Shown: positions 6,758-14,945, counted from the stretch's first letter. The stretch: DNA of 18,589 nt from an uncultured Lactococcus sp. (GCF_934191625.1 NZ_CAKPUG010000010.1:1-18589); one strand, 5' to 3'. Notes: generated from the sequence alone by a model not told the origin. Numbers and translations are program-made.

Positions 6758-7225
6758 ATGCGTAAAAATCGTGCCCCAAAACGTGAAGTTTTGGCAGATC
6801 CAATGTACAACTCAGTAGTAGTAACACGCCTTATCAACCGCGTTATGCTTGATGGTAAACGTGGTGTTTCTACAAATATCGTTTACGGAGCTTTCAAACA
6901 AATTGAAGAAGCTACTGGAAACAATCCACTTGAAGTTTTCGAAACAGCTATGGAAAATATCATGCCTGTTCTTGAAGTTCGCGCTCGTCGTGTTGGTGGT
7001 TCTAACTATCAAGTCCCAGTTGAAGTTCGTCCAGAACGTCGTACAACTCTCGGACTTCGTTGGTTGGTAACAATCGCTCGTAACCGTGGTGAACACACTA
7101 TGCAAGACCGTCTTGCAAAAGAAATTCTTGATGCTGCAAACAACACTGGTGCGGCAGTTAAGAAACGTGAAGACACACACAAAATGGCAGAAGCAAACCG
7201 TGCGTTCGCTCACTTCCGTTGGTAA
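6758..7225 (+). CDS. rpsG: 30S ribosomal protein S7
   Basis: A 155-residue S7, the primary 16S rRNA-binding protein nucleating the 30S head and contacting the E-site tRNA. It begins [18 protein letters not shown] and has the conserved [19 protein letters not shown] and [12 protein letters not shown] segments. A strong SD (AAAGGAG, 6742-6748) precedes the ATG. It is the second and last gene of the rpsL-rpsG transcript. In many Firmicutes fusA follows directly; here a terminator and two unrelated genes intervene. Confidence 0.98.
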   Translation: MRKNRAPKREVLADPMYNSVVVTRLINRVMLDGKRGVSTNIVYGAFKQIEEATGNNPLEVFETAMENIMPVLEVRARRVGGSNYQVPVEVRPERRTTLGLRWLVTIARNRGEHTMQDRLAKEILDAANNTGAAVKKREDTHKMAEANRAFAHFRW

Positions 7226-7252
7226 GATTGCGGCCCTTGGTCGTTATCCTAG

Positions 7253-7284
7253 AAAAAACTTGGCTTTTTGGTCAAGTTTTTTTT
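7253..7284 (+). terminator. Intrinsic terminator after rpsG
   Basis: AAAAACTTG / CAAGTTTTT form the stem around a 10-nt loop, with a run of eight T residues at the end. It ends the rpsL-rpsG transcript. Confidence 0.85.
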
Positions 7285-7368
7285 ATTTCAAAGTTAAGAA
7301 AATAAAAAAATATACACATTTACATAACAAAAATATGAGAAAAAAGCTATAAAAAACACTTATACATC

Positions 7369-7397
7369 TTGCAGATTTGAGAGATTTGTAGTAAAAT
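7369..7397 (+). promoter_or_regulatory. Promoter of the OPT transporter-PqqD operon
   Basis: TTGCAG (7369-7374), a 17-bp spacer and TAAAAT (7392-7397). An AAGGAG at 7420-7425 serves the ATG at 7439. The remaining 7285-7368 bases are AT-rich and show no gene. Confidence 0.7.
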
Positions 7398-7438
7398 AAG
7401 GCGAAAACACTTTCAAATTAAGGAGTATATTACACAAT

Positions 7439-9379
7439 ATGAAAAAATTGTCTAAAACCGCCTATGGCGGTGTCGCAGGGAAAGATTATCTCCCTTATGA
7501 AGATGGACGCAAAAAGAGTGCGGGCAACCCAGTTGTAATTGTTATTGGTATTATTTTAGCTATTCTTTTTGCAGCATCTACTGCATATTCAGGAATGCGT
7601 GCTGGTTTAACAGTAGCAGCAGGTATCCCAGGAGCTATTCTTGGTTCAGGACTTTTGTCAATTTTTATCCGTAAAAATAATTTCCTGATGAAGAATATTC
7701 TTCAATCGATGGCAACTGGTGGTGAGTCAATCGCCTCAGGACTTATCTTTGTATTACCAGCAGTTATCCTTATTGGACAACAAGTTTCTTTCTTTGAAGG
7801 TGTAATTGTTGGTGTTTCTGCGGTTCTTGTATCTCTTGGAATTCTATCATTTGTTCAAGACTATCTTTTAGTTGAGGAACACGGAACACTTGTTTACCCA
7901 GAAGCAATGGCTATTTCGGAAACACTTGTTGCATCTTCAACAGGTGGTAATTCGCTTAAATACATGGGTATTGGTTTTGGCGTTGGTGGACTTATTACTG
8001 CCTTTACCTCAGCAGTTTTTGGAGTGGTGAACAATGTTGTAAGTTATACAAACGAAACTTTCTACAAATGGAAACTAGAGATTGAAGTAAATCCAATGTT
8101 AGCTGCCATCGGATTTATTGTTGGACTTGAAGTAGCGGTAATGATGTTTGCCGGTTCAATCCTTGCCAACTTTGGTATTGCTCCATTGATTGGTTACTTC
8201 TCAGAAATGGCTGGAAGTGGCCATAACGTTTGGAATGACCCATCTACTACAATCCAAGCTATGAATTTTGCTGCAATTTCGGGTTCATACGTTAAATACA
8301 TTGGTGCTGGTATGATGATTTCTGGTGGTATGATTGGTGCTATCCGTCTTATCCCAACTATCATCAACTCTGTTAAAGCAACCCTTGATGGACGTAAAAA
8401 TGCCGAAGCTGGTGAACGTGATTCACTTGGTATCTTCGCTATCCTTATTGGTATTGTTGCAACATTTGTTGTGGGCTTCATTATCTCTGGCGGAAACATC
8501 GCTATGACTTTCCTTGCTGGCATTCTTTCAATTGTTCTTTCAATGCTGTTCATCATCGTTGCAGGACGCTTGACGGGTACAATCGGTACATCTAACTTGC
8601 CAGTATCTGGTATGACAATTGCCTCACTTGTTATTTTGACTCTTGTTTTCTTAACAATGGGTTGGACATCAAGTGCAGACCTTAAATCACTCTTGCTCTT
8701 CGGTACTTTCATCGTTGTAGCAATCTCAGTAGCTGGTGGGTACACACAAGCTCAAAAAGTTACCTTCATTACTGGTGGTAACAAATATGAAGTCCGTCGT
8801 TTCTTCCTTGTTGCTGCGGTTCTTGGTGTTGTAGTTGTAACAGGTGTTATTGTATTACTTCGTGATCAATTAGCTTTGACTGGTGATGCAGCTCAGTTTG
8901 CTTTGCCACAAGCGAACTTGATGGCAACCTTGACTGATGGTATCATCGGTGGAGAACTCCCATGGCACATGATTATTGCTGGTATCGTATTTGGGATTAT
9001 TCTCTATATGATTAAAGTACCAGTTATGACATTCGCGATTGGTTTCTATCTCCCAATTTCAACAACATCAATCATTCTTATCGGTGCTTTGGTTCGTATT
9101 CTTGTGGAAGTTCTTGGCAAGAAAGATACAGAGGCTGTTCAAGAAGAACGTATGTCATCAGGTGTTTCTCTATCCTCAGGTTTAGTAGCCGGAGCTTCAA
9201 TCATTGGTCTGTTGGGTATTATCCTTCAAGTTTCAGGTGTTGTAACACCAGGAACTCCTACAGGCTTTATTGGATCTAACGCTATGGCTTGGGTGCTGAT
9301 GGTTATCTTAATCATTGCGATTGTCGTACCATTGATGTCAATTAAGAAAGCTCCAGCTGCTGAGAAGTCAGATGAGTAA
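7439..9379 (+). CDS. OPT-family transporter (oligopeptide / metal-chelate type)
   Basis: A 646-residue polytopic membrane protein with about 14-16 hydrophobic segments. The prokaryotic OPT-family signature is visible: the N-terminal AYGGVAGKDYLPYEDG, and the first-helix segment AASTAYSGMRAGLTVAAGIP. OPT proteins are secondary, proton-coupled carriers of small peptides or metal-ligand complexes; the substrate of the bacterial branch is mostly unknown. Codon choice resembles the neighbouring ribosomal genes (GGT, GTT, CTT, CGT rich), suggesting high expression. The 3' end overlaps the next ORF by 8 bases, so the two are translationally coupled. The pair has its own promoter and terminator and separates rpsG from fusA. 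Confidence 0.88.
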   Translation: MKKLSKTAYGGVAGKDYLPYEDGRKKSAGNPVVIVIGIILAILFAASTAYSGMRAGLTVAAGIPGAILGSGLLSIFIRKNNFLMKNILQSMATGGESIASGLIFVLPAVILIGQQVSFFEGVIVGVSAVLVSLGILSFVQDYLLVEEHGTLVYPEAMAISETLVASSTGGNSLKYMGIGFGVGGLITAFTSAVFGVVNNVVSYTNETFYKWKLEIEVNPMLAAIGFIVGLEVAVMMFAGSILANFGIAPLIGYFSEMAGSGHNVWNDPSTTIQAMNFAAISGSYVKYIGAGMMISGGMIGAIRLIPTIINSVKATLDGRKNAEAGERDSLGIFAILIGIVATFVVGFIISGGNIAMTFLAGILSIVLSMLFIIVAGRLTGTIGTSNLPVSGMTIASLVILTLVFLTMGWTSSADLKSLLLFGTFIVVAISVAGGYTQAQKVTFITGGNKYEVRRFFLVAAVLGVVVVTGVIVLLRDQLALTGDAAQFALPQANLMATLTDGIIGGELPWHMIIAGIVFGIILYMIKVPVMTFAIGFYLPISTTSIILIGALVRILVEVLGKKDTEAVQEERMSSGVSLSSGLVAGASIIGLLGIILQVSGVVTPGTPTGFIGSNAMAWVLMVILIIAIVVPLMSIKKAPAAEKSDE

Positions 9380-9743
9380 TAAAAAGAAAAAAGATGATAT
9401 TTCAGATGAAAATCTGAATATGATTTTCCGAAAAAAAGACAAAGTGCTGTTTGAATGGCATGAGGGTCGAATTCGGATTTATAAAGATCAAAAACATTGG
9501 ACACAAAATCTTATGCGTAAGTTGGGGGCAAAAATACCTCAGCGTACGTACATGTCTTTGGATGAATATGGTACACTTGTTTTTAGCATGATCGATGGTA
9601 AAACAACTGTAAAGGAAATAGGAGAAGCATTGAGCGCACAGCATGAGGAAGCTTCTCAGCAACTCTATGAGCGTCTTTTCCTCTACCTTAATCATTTAGA
9701 ATCTGTCGAAAGATGGATTGAGATTGTTGAAAAAGGGGAGTAG
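9372..9743 (+). CDS. PqqD-like (RRE-fold) small protein, partner of the OPT transporter
   Basis: A 123-residue soluble protein. Residues 1-50 are charged and basic (SNKKKKDD at the start). Residues about 56-118 match the PqqD pattern: a 'LDEYGTLVFSMIDGKTTVKE' strand-helix element, then IGEALSA, and a C-terminal helix with LYLNHLESV. PqqD and related RRE domains bind peptides, usually the leader of a ribosomally made, modified peptide, and present them to an enzyme. No precursor peptide, radical SAM maturase or peptidase is adjacent. The ATG lies 8 bases inside the transporter gene, so co-expression is near certain. It may regulate or load the transporter, but no function is established. Family call moderately strong. 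Confidence 0.72.
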   Translation: MSNKKKKDDISDENLNMIFRKKDKVLFEWHEGRIRIYKDQKHWTQNLMRKLGAKIPQRTYMSLDEYGTLVFSMIDGKTTVKEIGEALSAQHEEASQQLYERLFLYLNHLESVERWIEIVEKGE

Positions 9744-9757
9744 TCTCCTTTTTCTTT
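9731..9757 (+). terminator. Intrinsic terminator after the PqqD-like gene
   Basis: GGAG (9737-9740) pairs with CTCC (9745-9748) around a TAGT loop that contains the stop codon. The stem is extended by G-T and A-T pairs and followed by TTTTTCTTTTT. Confidence 0.75.
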
Positions 9758-9866
9758 TTAACAATTATTTTTAATTAAGAAGATGCAGATCACTTTGAAA
9801 AAAGCTTAAATTTTATTTAAAAATAGTTGAAAGATGAAAATAGAACTATAAAAACCTTGATTATTA

Positions 9867-9875
9867 TGATATAAT
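9867..9875 (+). promoter_or_regulatory. fusA promoter (extended -10)
   Basis: TGATATAAT holds a perfect TATAAT at 9870-9875 with an upstream TG. No -35 consensus is seen at 17 bp. The predicted start is near 9882, leaving a short leader with AGGAG at 9900-9904, 6 nt before the ATG. It gives EF-G its own promoter. Confidence 0.75.
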
Positions 9876-9910
9876 GGGGTGTAAAACTAAAAATTAATTA
9901 GGAGAAAACT

Positions 9911-12001
9911 ATGGCTCGCGAATTTTCACTTGAAAATACTCGTAATATCGGTATCATGGCTCACGTCGATGCCGGTAAAACAACTACCACTGAACGTGTC
10001 CTTTACTATACTGGTAAAATTCACAAAATCGGTGAAACTCACGAAGGTGCATCACAAATGGACTGGATGGAGCAAGAACAAGAACGTGGTATCACTATCA
10101 CTTCTGCTGCGACAACTGCCCAATGGAAAGGCAACCGTGTAAACATTATTGATACACCAGGTCACGTGGACTTTACAATCGAAGTACAACGTTCACTCCG
10201 CGTTCTTGACGGTGCAGTAACTGTACTTGATGCTCAATCAGGTGTTGAACCACAAACTGAAACAGTTTGGCGTCAAGCAACTGACTATGGAGTTCCACGT
10301 ATCGTTTTTGCTAATAAAATGGATAAAATCGGTGCTGATTTCTTCTACTCACTTTCTACATTGCATGATCGTTTGGGCGCTAACGCTCACCCAATCCAAA
10401 TCCCAATCGGTTCTGAAGAAGACTTCGTTGGTATCATTGACTTGGTAACTATGCGTGCAGAAATCTACACTAACGACCTTGGTACAGATATCCGTGACGA
10501 AGAAATCCCAGCAGAATACATGGAACAAGCTGAAGAATGGCGCACAAAACTCATCGAAGCTATCGCTGAAACAGACGAAGATTTGATGGAAAAATACTTT
10601 GCCGGTGAAGAAATCACTGAAGCAGAGTTGAAAGCTGCGATTCGTAAAGCAACAATCAATGTTGAATTCTACCCAATGCTTGCAGGTTCTGCCTTCAAGA
10701 ACAAAGGTGTTCAAATGATGCTTGATGCGGTTATTGATTACCTCCCAAGCCCATTGGATATCCCTGCAATCAAAGGTGTTAACCCAGATACAGACGAAGA
10801 AGACGAACGCCCAGCATCTGATGATGCTCCATTTGCGGCTCTTGCCTTCAAGATCATGACTGACCCATTCGTTGGACGTCTTTCATTCTTCCGTGTTTAT
10901 TCAGGTACATTGGATGCTGGTTCATACGTTTTGAATACTTCTAAAGGTAAACGTGAACGTATCGGACGTATCCTCCAAATGCACGCGAATACTCGTCAAG
11001 AAATCCAAACAGTTTATGCTGGTGATATCGCCGCTGCTGTTGGTTTGAAAAACACTACAACTGGTGACTCATTGACTGACGAAAAAGCACGCATTATCCT
11101 TGAGTCTATCGAAGTACCAGAACCAGTTATCCAACTTTCTGTTGAACCTAAATCAAAAGCTGACCAAGATAAAATGGGTGTTGCCCTTACTAAATTGGCA
11201 GAAGAAGATCCAACTTTCCGCGTTGAAACAAACGTTGAAACTGGTGAAACAGTTATCTCTGGTATGGGTGAACTTCACCTTGACGTCCTTGTTGACCGTA
11301 TGAAACGTGAATTCAAAGTTGAAGCTAACGTTGGTGCTCCTCAAGTATCATACCGTGAAACTTTCCGTGCACCTACTCAAGCACGTGGATTCTTCAAACG
11401 TCAATCAGGTGGTAAAGGTCAATATGGTGACGTATGGATCGAATTCACACCAAATGAAGAAGGTGCTGGTTTCGAGTTTGAAAATGCTATCGTCGGTGGT
11501 GTGGTTCCACGTGAATTCGTACCAGCCGTTGAAAAAGGTTTAGTAGAAACTATGGCTAACGGTGTTCTTGCTGGTTACCCAATGGTTGATATTAAAGCTA
11601 AACTTTACGATGGTTCATATCACGATGTCGATTCATCAGAAACTGCCTTTAAGGTTGCGGCTTCACTCGCTATGAAAGAAGCTGCTAAAACTGCACAACC
11701 TGCAATCCTTGAACCAATGATGAAGGTTGTTATCACAGTTCCTGAAGAAAACCTCGGAGATGTTATGGGACACGTAACAGCTCGTCGTGGACGTGTAAAC
11801 AGCATGGAAGCCCATGGTAAATCACAAATCGTTAACGCATTTGTACCACTTGCTGAAATGTTTGGTTATGCAACTACGCTTCGTTCATCTTCACAAGGTC
11901 GTGGAACATTCATGATGACATTTGACCACTACGAAGATGTACCTAAATCAGTACAAGAAGAAATTATCAAGAAAAACGGTCGCGGTGGTGATTCTGAATA
12001 A
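9911..12001 (+). CDS. fusA: Translation elongation factor G
   Basis: A 696-residue GTPase that drives ribosomal translocation and, with RRF, ribosome recycling. GTP-binding motifs: AHVDAGKTT (residues 17-25), DTPGHVD (81-87, with catalytic H85) and NKMD (135-138). The switch I region [13 protein letters not shown] is intact, as are domains II-V, ending RGGDSE. Length is normal. Codon use is strongly biased, as expected for a highly expressed gene. It is separated from rpsG by the transporter cassette and has its own promoter and terminator; tuf is not in the window. Confidence 0.98.
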   Translation: MAREFSLENTRNIGIMAHVDAGKTTTTERVLYYTGKIHKIGETHEGASQMDWMEQEQERGITITSAATTAQWKGNRVNIIDTPGHVDFTIEVQRSLRVLDGAVTVLDAQSGVEPQTETVWRQATDYGVPRIVFANKMDKIGADFFYSLSTLHDRLGANAHPIQIPIGSEEDFVGIIDLVTMRAEIYTNDLGTDIRDEEIPAEYMEQAEEWRTKLIEAIAETDEDLMEKYFAGEEITEAELKAAIRKATINVEFYPMLAGSAFKNKGVQMMLDAVIDYLPSPLDIPAIKGVNPDTDEEDERPASDDAPFAALAFKIMTDPFVGRLSFFRVYSGTLDAGSYVLNTSKGKRERIGRILQMHANTRQEIQTVYAGDIAAAVGLKNTTTGDSLTDEKARIILESIEVPEPVIQLSVEPKSKADQDKMGVALTKLAEEDPTFRVETNVETGETVISGMGELHLDVLVDRMKREFKVEANVGAPQVSYRETFRAPTQARGFFKRQSGGKGQYGDVWIEFTPNEEGAGFEFENAIVGGVVPREFVPAVEKGLVETMANGVLAGYPMVDIKAKLYDGSYHDVDSSETAFKVAASLAMKEAAKTAQPAILEPMMKVVITVPEENLGDVMGHVTARRGRVNSMEAHGKSQIVNAFVPLAEMFGYATTLRSSSQGRGTFMMTFDHYEDVPKSVQEEIIKKNGRGGDSE

Positions 12002-12017
12002 TCTTTGATTATTTCAA

Positions 12018-12051
12018 TAAAAAACAATGGCTTTAAGTCATTGTTTTTTTA
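12018..12051 (+). terminator. Intrinsic terminator after fusA
   Basis: AAAAAACAATG / CATTGTTTTTT form the stem around a 9-nt loop (GCTTTAAGT), ending in a run of T residues. Confidence 0.88.
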
Positions 12052-12097
12052 TTCGAGAATATATTCCAATTATTATAATATAGTAAGACTTCTTTGC

Positions 12098-12126
12098 TTG
12101 ATTGTTCGGTTTTTCTGCGTTATAAT
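12098..12126 (+). promoter_or_regulatory. purR promoter
   Basis: TTGATT (12098-12103), a 17-bp spacer and a perfect TATAAT (12121-12126). The predicted start is near 12133. An AAAAGGG precedes the ATG at a normal distance. The -35 and spacer overlap a PurBox. Confidence 0.8.
12101..12113 (-). promoter_or_regulatory. PurBox (PurR operator) in the purR promoter
   Basis: The minus strand reads AAAACCGAACAAT, a 13/13 match to the lactococcal PurBox AWWWCCGAACWWT. It overlaps the last bases of the -35 and the spacer of the purR promoter, and points away from purR. This placement suggests that PurR acts on its own gene. Confidence 0.75.
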
Positions 12127-12156
12127 TAAATCACCAAAAAGAAAAGGGTAATTAAT

Positions 12157-12972
12157 ATGAAAAGAAACGAACGTTTAGTGGACTTTACTAATTTTTTATT
12201 GAACAGACCCAATAGAATGTTAAATCTTAATGAGATTAGTAAGCGTTATGAAGTAGCCAAATCCTCTATTTCTGAAGATCTCGTTTTTATTAAACGTGTC
12301 TTTGAAGATCAAAATATTGGAATTGTCGAAACCTTTCCTGGAAGTTTAGGAGGCGTACGTTTTACACCCTACATATCTGACGAAGTTTCTCGGGAACGTG
12401 CACTAGAGCTTGCTGATCTATTGCGTGAAGAAAATCGTATTTTACCTGGAGGATATATATATCTTTCTGATATTTTAGGTCACCCGGCTAATCTAAAAAA
12501 AATTGGCCAAATAATTGCTCATGAATATTGTGATAAACAAATTGATGTAGTAATGACGATTGCGACAAAGGGAATTCCGATTGCACAGTCTGTAGCAGAA
12601 ATTTTAGATGTTCCTTTTGTTATTGTTCGTCGTGATCCTAAAGTTACAGAAGGAGCAACTTTAAATGTGAATTATATGTCAGGATCAAGTAGTCGCGTAG
12701 AAAATATGACGCTTTCAAAGCGAAGTTTATCAATTGGTCAAAGTGTCTTGATTGTGGACGACTTTATGAAAGGTGCAGGCACGATTAATGGTATGAAGAG
12801 CCTTGTTCATGAATTTGATTGCTTCTTATCTGGGGTGGCTGTTTTTCTGGAAGGACCTTTCAAGGGAGAACGTTTGGTAGATGACTACAAGTCAATTCTC
12901 AAGGTAGATCAGATAGATGTTGCCCAACGGACGATTGAAGTAGAACTAGGTAATATATTTGAAGAAAAATAA
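12157..12972 (+). CDS. purR: PurR, regulator of purine biosynthesis genes
   Basis: A 271-residue Bacillus/Lactococcus-type PurR, unrelated to the LacI-type PurR of E. coli. It has an N-terminal winged-helix domain (about 1-75, with LNLNEISKRYEVAKSSIS as the recognition region) and a C-terminal phosphoribosyltransferase-like domain (about 80-271). The PRPP-binding loop is VLIVDDFMKGAGT (197-209, acidic pair D201-D202). In Lactococcus PurR activates pur genes through the PurBox when PRPP is high; in Bacillus it represses. A PurBox lies in its own promoter. It is monocistronic, with a terminator downstream. Confidence 0.95.
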   Translation: MKRNERLVDFTNFLLNRPNRMLNLNEISKRYEVAKSSISEDLVFIKRVFEDQNIGIVETFPGSLGGVRFTPYISDEVSRERALELADLLREENRILPGGYIYLSDILGHPANLKKIGQIIAHEYCDKQIDVVMTIATKGIPIAQSVAEILDVPFVIVRRDPKVTEGATLNVNYMSGSSSRVENMTLSKRSLSIGQSVLIVDDFMKGAGTINGMKSLVHEFDCFLSGVAVFLEGPFKGERLVDDYKSILKVDQIDVAQRTIEVELGNIFEEK

Positions 12973-13034
12973 AGGAAGCAAAACGTTGAGTTTTTAGTAA
13001 TTCCTCTGTCTATCTTCTAATACATAGGTAGCTA

Positions 13035-13071
13035 AAAAATCTGTTTCTATAAAAAATAGAAACAGATTTTT
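13035..13071. terminator. Strong hairpin downstream of purR
   Basis: A perfect 16-bp stem (13035-13050 with 13056-13071) with an AAAAA loop, starting with an A-run and ending with a T-run. It can act as a terminator in both directions. It lies 62 nt after the purR stop. Confidence 0.8.
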
Positions 13072-13166
13072 GGGCCTATTCAATATTAATTTTGGAGTGT
13101 ACTTACAACCTTATCCCAGTTGTCTACTATTTGTAACAATTTTTGAGATGGTGCTGAATAGAATAT

Positions 13167-13200
13167 AAAAAAACTTTGTCTACCTAGACAAAGTTTTTTT
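13167..13200. terminator. Terminator of rnhC-lepB (bidirectional hairpin)
   Basis: The near-perfect palindrome AAACTTTGTCTA-CC-TAGACAAAGTTT is flanked by A and T runs. It sits 1 base beyond the lepB stop and can end both lepB (minus) and any plus-strand readthrough. The 95 bases between this and the purR hairpin hold no recognisable gene. Confidence 0.88.
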
Positions 13201-13201
13201 A

Positions 13202-13876
13202 TTAGTTAAGAGTGGAAATTTTATTAATTGGCCACACACGGAACATAGTTCGACCAACAATATCAGAACGTTTAAAAGTACCCACTGCTCGGCTGTCCCT
13301 TGATACGATACGGTTATCTCCTAAGAGAAGATATTCTCCCTCTGGTACTTTAATCGTAAAGGTAGGATTACCTGTTGCGTCTGTTGTAAAAGCATGAGCT
13401 TGTTGCGCTAATTGAACAAAGTAAGCACGGTTGGCTTCAGAGAGCTCGGAAGTCAGAGCATAATTTTGATAAGTCTTTTCCAGTTCGTTGTTGGAAAGCT
13501 GTTTTTTAAAGTCTGTCAAATAGGGCTCATCAGTTTTCTTTCCATTAATGTAAAGTTGATCTTTATCAAACTTAATTTCATCACCAGGCATACCTATTAC
13601 GCGTTTTACCACGTCTTTTGTTTCTGTTTGCCCATTTACTGTTTCTGTTTCCTTAGCAACTACGATATCAAAGCGGTTAATGCTAGCAGTTTTGATAAGA
13701 ACAAGGCGCTGTTTATCAGCTAAGTTTGGATCCATTGAGTGGCCATCCACAACGACAAGGGACCAGATAAAGATACGAGAGAGGATTGCGATGGTGATAA
13801 TGGCGAGGAAGATGCCCCATTCTTTGAGGAAACGTGTGAAGGCATTTGGTTGTTTGTTTTGTGCGGTATTTTCCAT
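13202..13876 (-). CDS. lepB: Signal peptidase I
   Basis: A 224-residue type I signal peptidase (S26 family) that cleaves secreted preproteins such as the DacA precursor on the outer membrane face. One N-terminal membrane segment (about 20-43) precedes the catalytic serine in GHSMDP (S47). The general-base lysine is K91 in VVKRVIGMPGDEI. The GDNR box (LLLGDNRIVSRDSR) is intact. A long insert between these boxes (about 110-175) is typical of Gram-positive forms. It starts 10 nt after the rnhC stop with only a weak SD (AGAAAG), so it probably relies on coupling to rnhC. Confidence 0.95.
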   Translation of the reverse strand: MENTAQNKQPNAFTRFLKEWGIFLAIITIAILSRIFIWSLVVVDGHSMDPNLADKQRLVLIKTASINRFDIVVAKETETVNGQTETKDVVKRVIGMPGDEIKFDKDQLYINGKKTDEPYLTDFKKQLSNNELEKTYQNYALTSELSEANRAYFVQLAQQAHAFTTDATGNPTFTIKVPEGEYLLLGDNRIVSRDSRAVGTFKRSDIVGRTMFRVWPINKISTLN

Positions 13877-13886
13877 ATTTAACTTT

Positions 13887-14765
13887 CTATATTTGAGCTA
13901 TGTTTATTGCTTTCTTGGTGTTAGCAAAGTGTAATTTTGCATAATTTTTCAGGGAATCCAAACCGTTTTGTTTTATTATTGTTGCAGCTACTTGATCAGA
14001 AGCTGCTCCGGCACCGCTTGGTAACTTATAACCAGCTTCTAAAGAAAGGCCTTTGAGCATTTCGAGAAAAAGATAGCGGGCGATAATGGAGCTACAAGCG
14101 ACGGCCAAAAACTGGTCTTCAGCTTTAGGTAAAAGTGTAACTTTACCGTTCACTTTATTTTTTTCGGCTACCAAATATTTTTGATAATTTTTTTCAGATG
14201 TGAAGGCATCGACAATTATGTAATCAATACTTTCAGAAACACGTTTCTCGAGGAGGTAAATAGCTTGGTTATGTAAGGCAACTTTGATACTCACAGCATT
14301 GTAGCCCGAGTCAATCACTTGGTTATATTTAGCGGGATCCACAATCAAAGGGACATGTGTGATATGTTTCATTAATTGAGGAGCCATATGATAGATTTTT
14401 TCATCGGTGATTTTTTTAGAATCGGCGACACCCAGATTCTTTAATAAAAGAACATCTTCAGCTTTGACAAAACAGGCTACAACGACTAAGGGGCCAAAAT
14501 AAGAACCATTGCCAACTTCATCAGTGCCAATGATGTTCTCTTGTTGCTGGGGGTGTAAGGAAGCGGTATGGCCAAATTGTTGAGCGATACGTTCAGCATC
14601 TTCTCCTTGAAAGACAACTTTTCCCGACGTATATACAGAAATAGTAGCTTTAGGTAGCTTAGCATAAAAAACAATATAGGGGTTCTTTGATGCTTTCTTA
14701 TATTGGTCAAATTTAAGGAAAAGTTCATCTAACTTTTTTGAATCTAAAGTAAGAACTACATTCAT
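13887..14765 (-). CDS. rnhC: Ribonuclease HIII
   Basis: A 292-residue RNase HIII that removes RNA from RNA-DNA hybrids. The N-terminal TBP-like substrate-binding domain spans about 1-70 (SGKVVFQG is characteristic). The catalytic domain opens with [13 protein letters not shown], giving the D82-E83 pair, then DSKK (D115) and IIVDAF (D186). The TBP-like domain distinguishes it from RNase HII. The ATG at 14765 is fixed by an in-frame TAA four codons upstream. There is no Shine-Dalgarno, and a putative -10 ends 6 nt before the ATG (see finding). lepB follows in the same operon; the neighbour upstream is the divergent rplM. Confidence 0.95.
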   Translation of the reverse strand: MNVVLTLDSKKLDELFLKFDQYKKASKNPYIVFYAKLPKATISVYTSGKVVFQGEDAERIAQQFGHTASLHPQQQENIIGTDEVGNGSYFGPLVVVACFVKAEDVLLLKNLGVADSKKITDEKIYHMAPQLMKHITHVPLIVDPAKYNQVIDSGYNAVSIKVALHNQAIYLLEKRVSESIDYIIVDAFTSEKNYQKYLVAEKNKVNGKVTLLPKAEDQFLAVACSSIIARYLFLEMLKGLSLEAGYKLPSGAGAASDQVAATIIKQNGLDSLKNYAKLHFANTKKAINIAQI

Positions 14766-14771
14766 GGTAAT

Positions 14772-14780
14772 AGTTTAACA
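14772..14780 (-). promoter_or_regulatory. Putative rnhC-lepB promoter, -10 adjacent to the start codon
   Basis: On the minus strand TGTTAAACT is an extended -10 (TAAACT at 14777-14772). Exactly 6 nt separate it from the ATG, so +1 would be the A of the start codon. The -35 position reads TTTTAA, a poor match. The spacer to the divergent rplM promoter is only about 30 bp. Confidence 0.45.
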
Positions 14781-14807
14781 TAAAAGCAAAAAAATTAAAA
14801 ATGAATC

Positions 14808-14836
14808 TTGACAAGGCTTGACATATGTGGTATTAT
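14808..14836 (+). promoter_or_regulatory. Promoter of rplM-rpsI, with a duplicated TTGACA
   Basis: TTGACA (14808-14813), a 17-bp spacer and TATTAT (14831-14836). A second TTGACA lies exactly 10 bp downstream at 14818-14823. The predicted start (14843-14844) lies in TAAACGGTA, as at rpsL. Confidence 0.85.
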
Positions 14837-14842
14837 GATAAA

Positions 14843-14945
14843 CGGTATTGTTTACCCCATTTTTGTGGCCCCGGAAACCCAAAAATATTTGCAGGATTCT
14901 TACACCTGCCGTAAACAAATTCTAAGTAAAGGAAACTTAACCCAA
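14843..14945 (+). ncRNA. L13 (rplM) mRNA leader, structured regulatory RNA
   Basis: The leader can fold into a closed multi-helix element: outer stem TTGTTTAC (14848-14855) with GTAAACAA (14911-14918), an inner hairpin formed by ATTTTTG/CAAAAAT near 14861-14885, and a hairpin GCAGG (14891-14895) / CCTGC (14905-14909). A further small stem TAAGT/ACTTA (14923-14938) holds the AAAGGA Shine-Dalgarno in its loop. Position and architecture fit the Firmicute L13 leader family, thought to be an autoregulatory element. Family identity was judged by eye and not by a covariance model. Confidence 0.65.

Noticed and set aside
6812..7213. 133-codon minus-strand ORF across rpsG
   Set aside because: Antisense shadow of rpsG; cysteine/phenylalanine-rich translation typical of reversed ribosomal-protein codons.
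7226..7438. RiPP precursor peptide near the PqqD-like gene
   Set aside because: Small frames before the OPT gene and after the PqqD-like gene (for example short ATG frames of 5-8 codons) are too short and lack leader/core features.
8194..8745. 183-codon minus-strand ORF inside the OPT transporter
   Set aside because: Antisense shadow of a codon-biased membrane protein gene; proline/isoleucine-rich translation with no start signals.
10349..10714. 121-codon minus-strand ORF inside fusA
   Set aside because: Antisense shadow of fusA with no SD, promoter or recognisable domain.
14808..14945. N-terminal extension of the rplM frame giving a 194-residue protein
   Set aside because: Its TTG start is the promoter -35 hexamer, and the extra 46 codons cover the -10 and the structured leader; L13 is normally about 148 residues.
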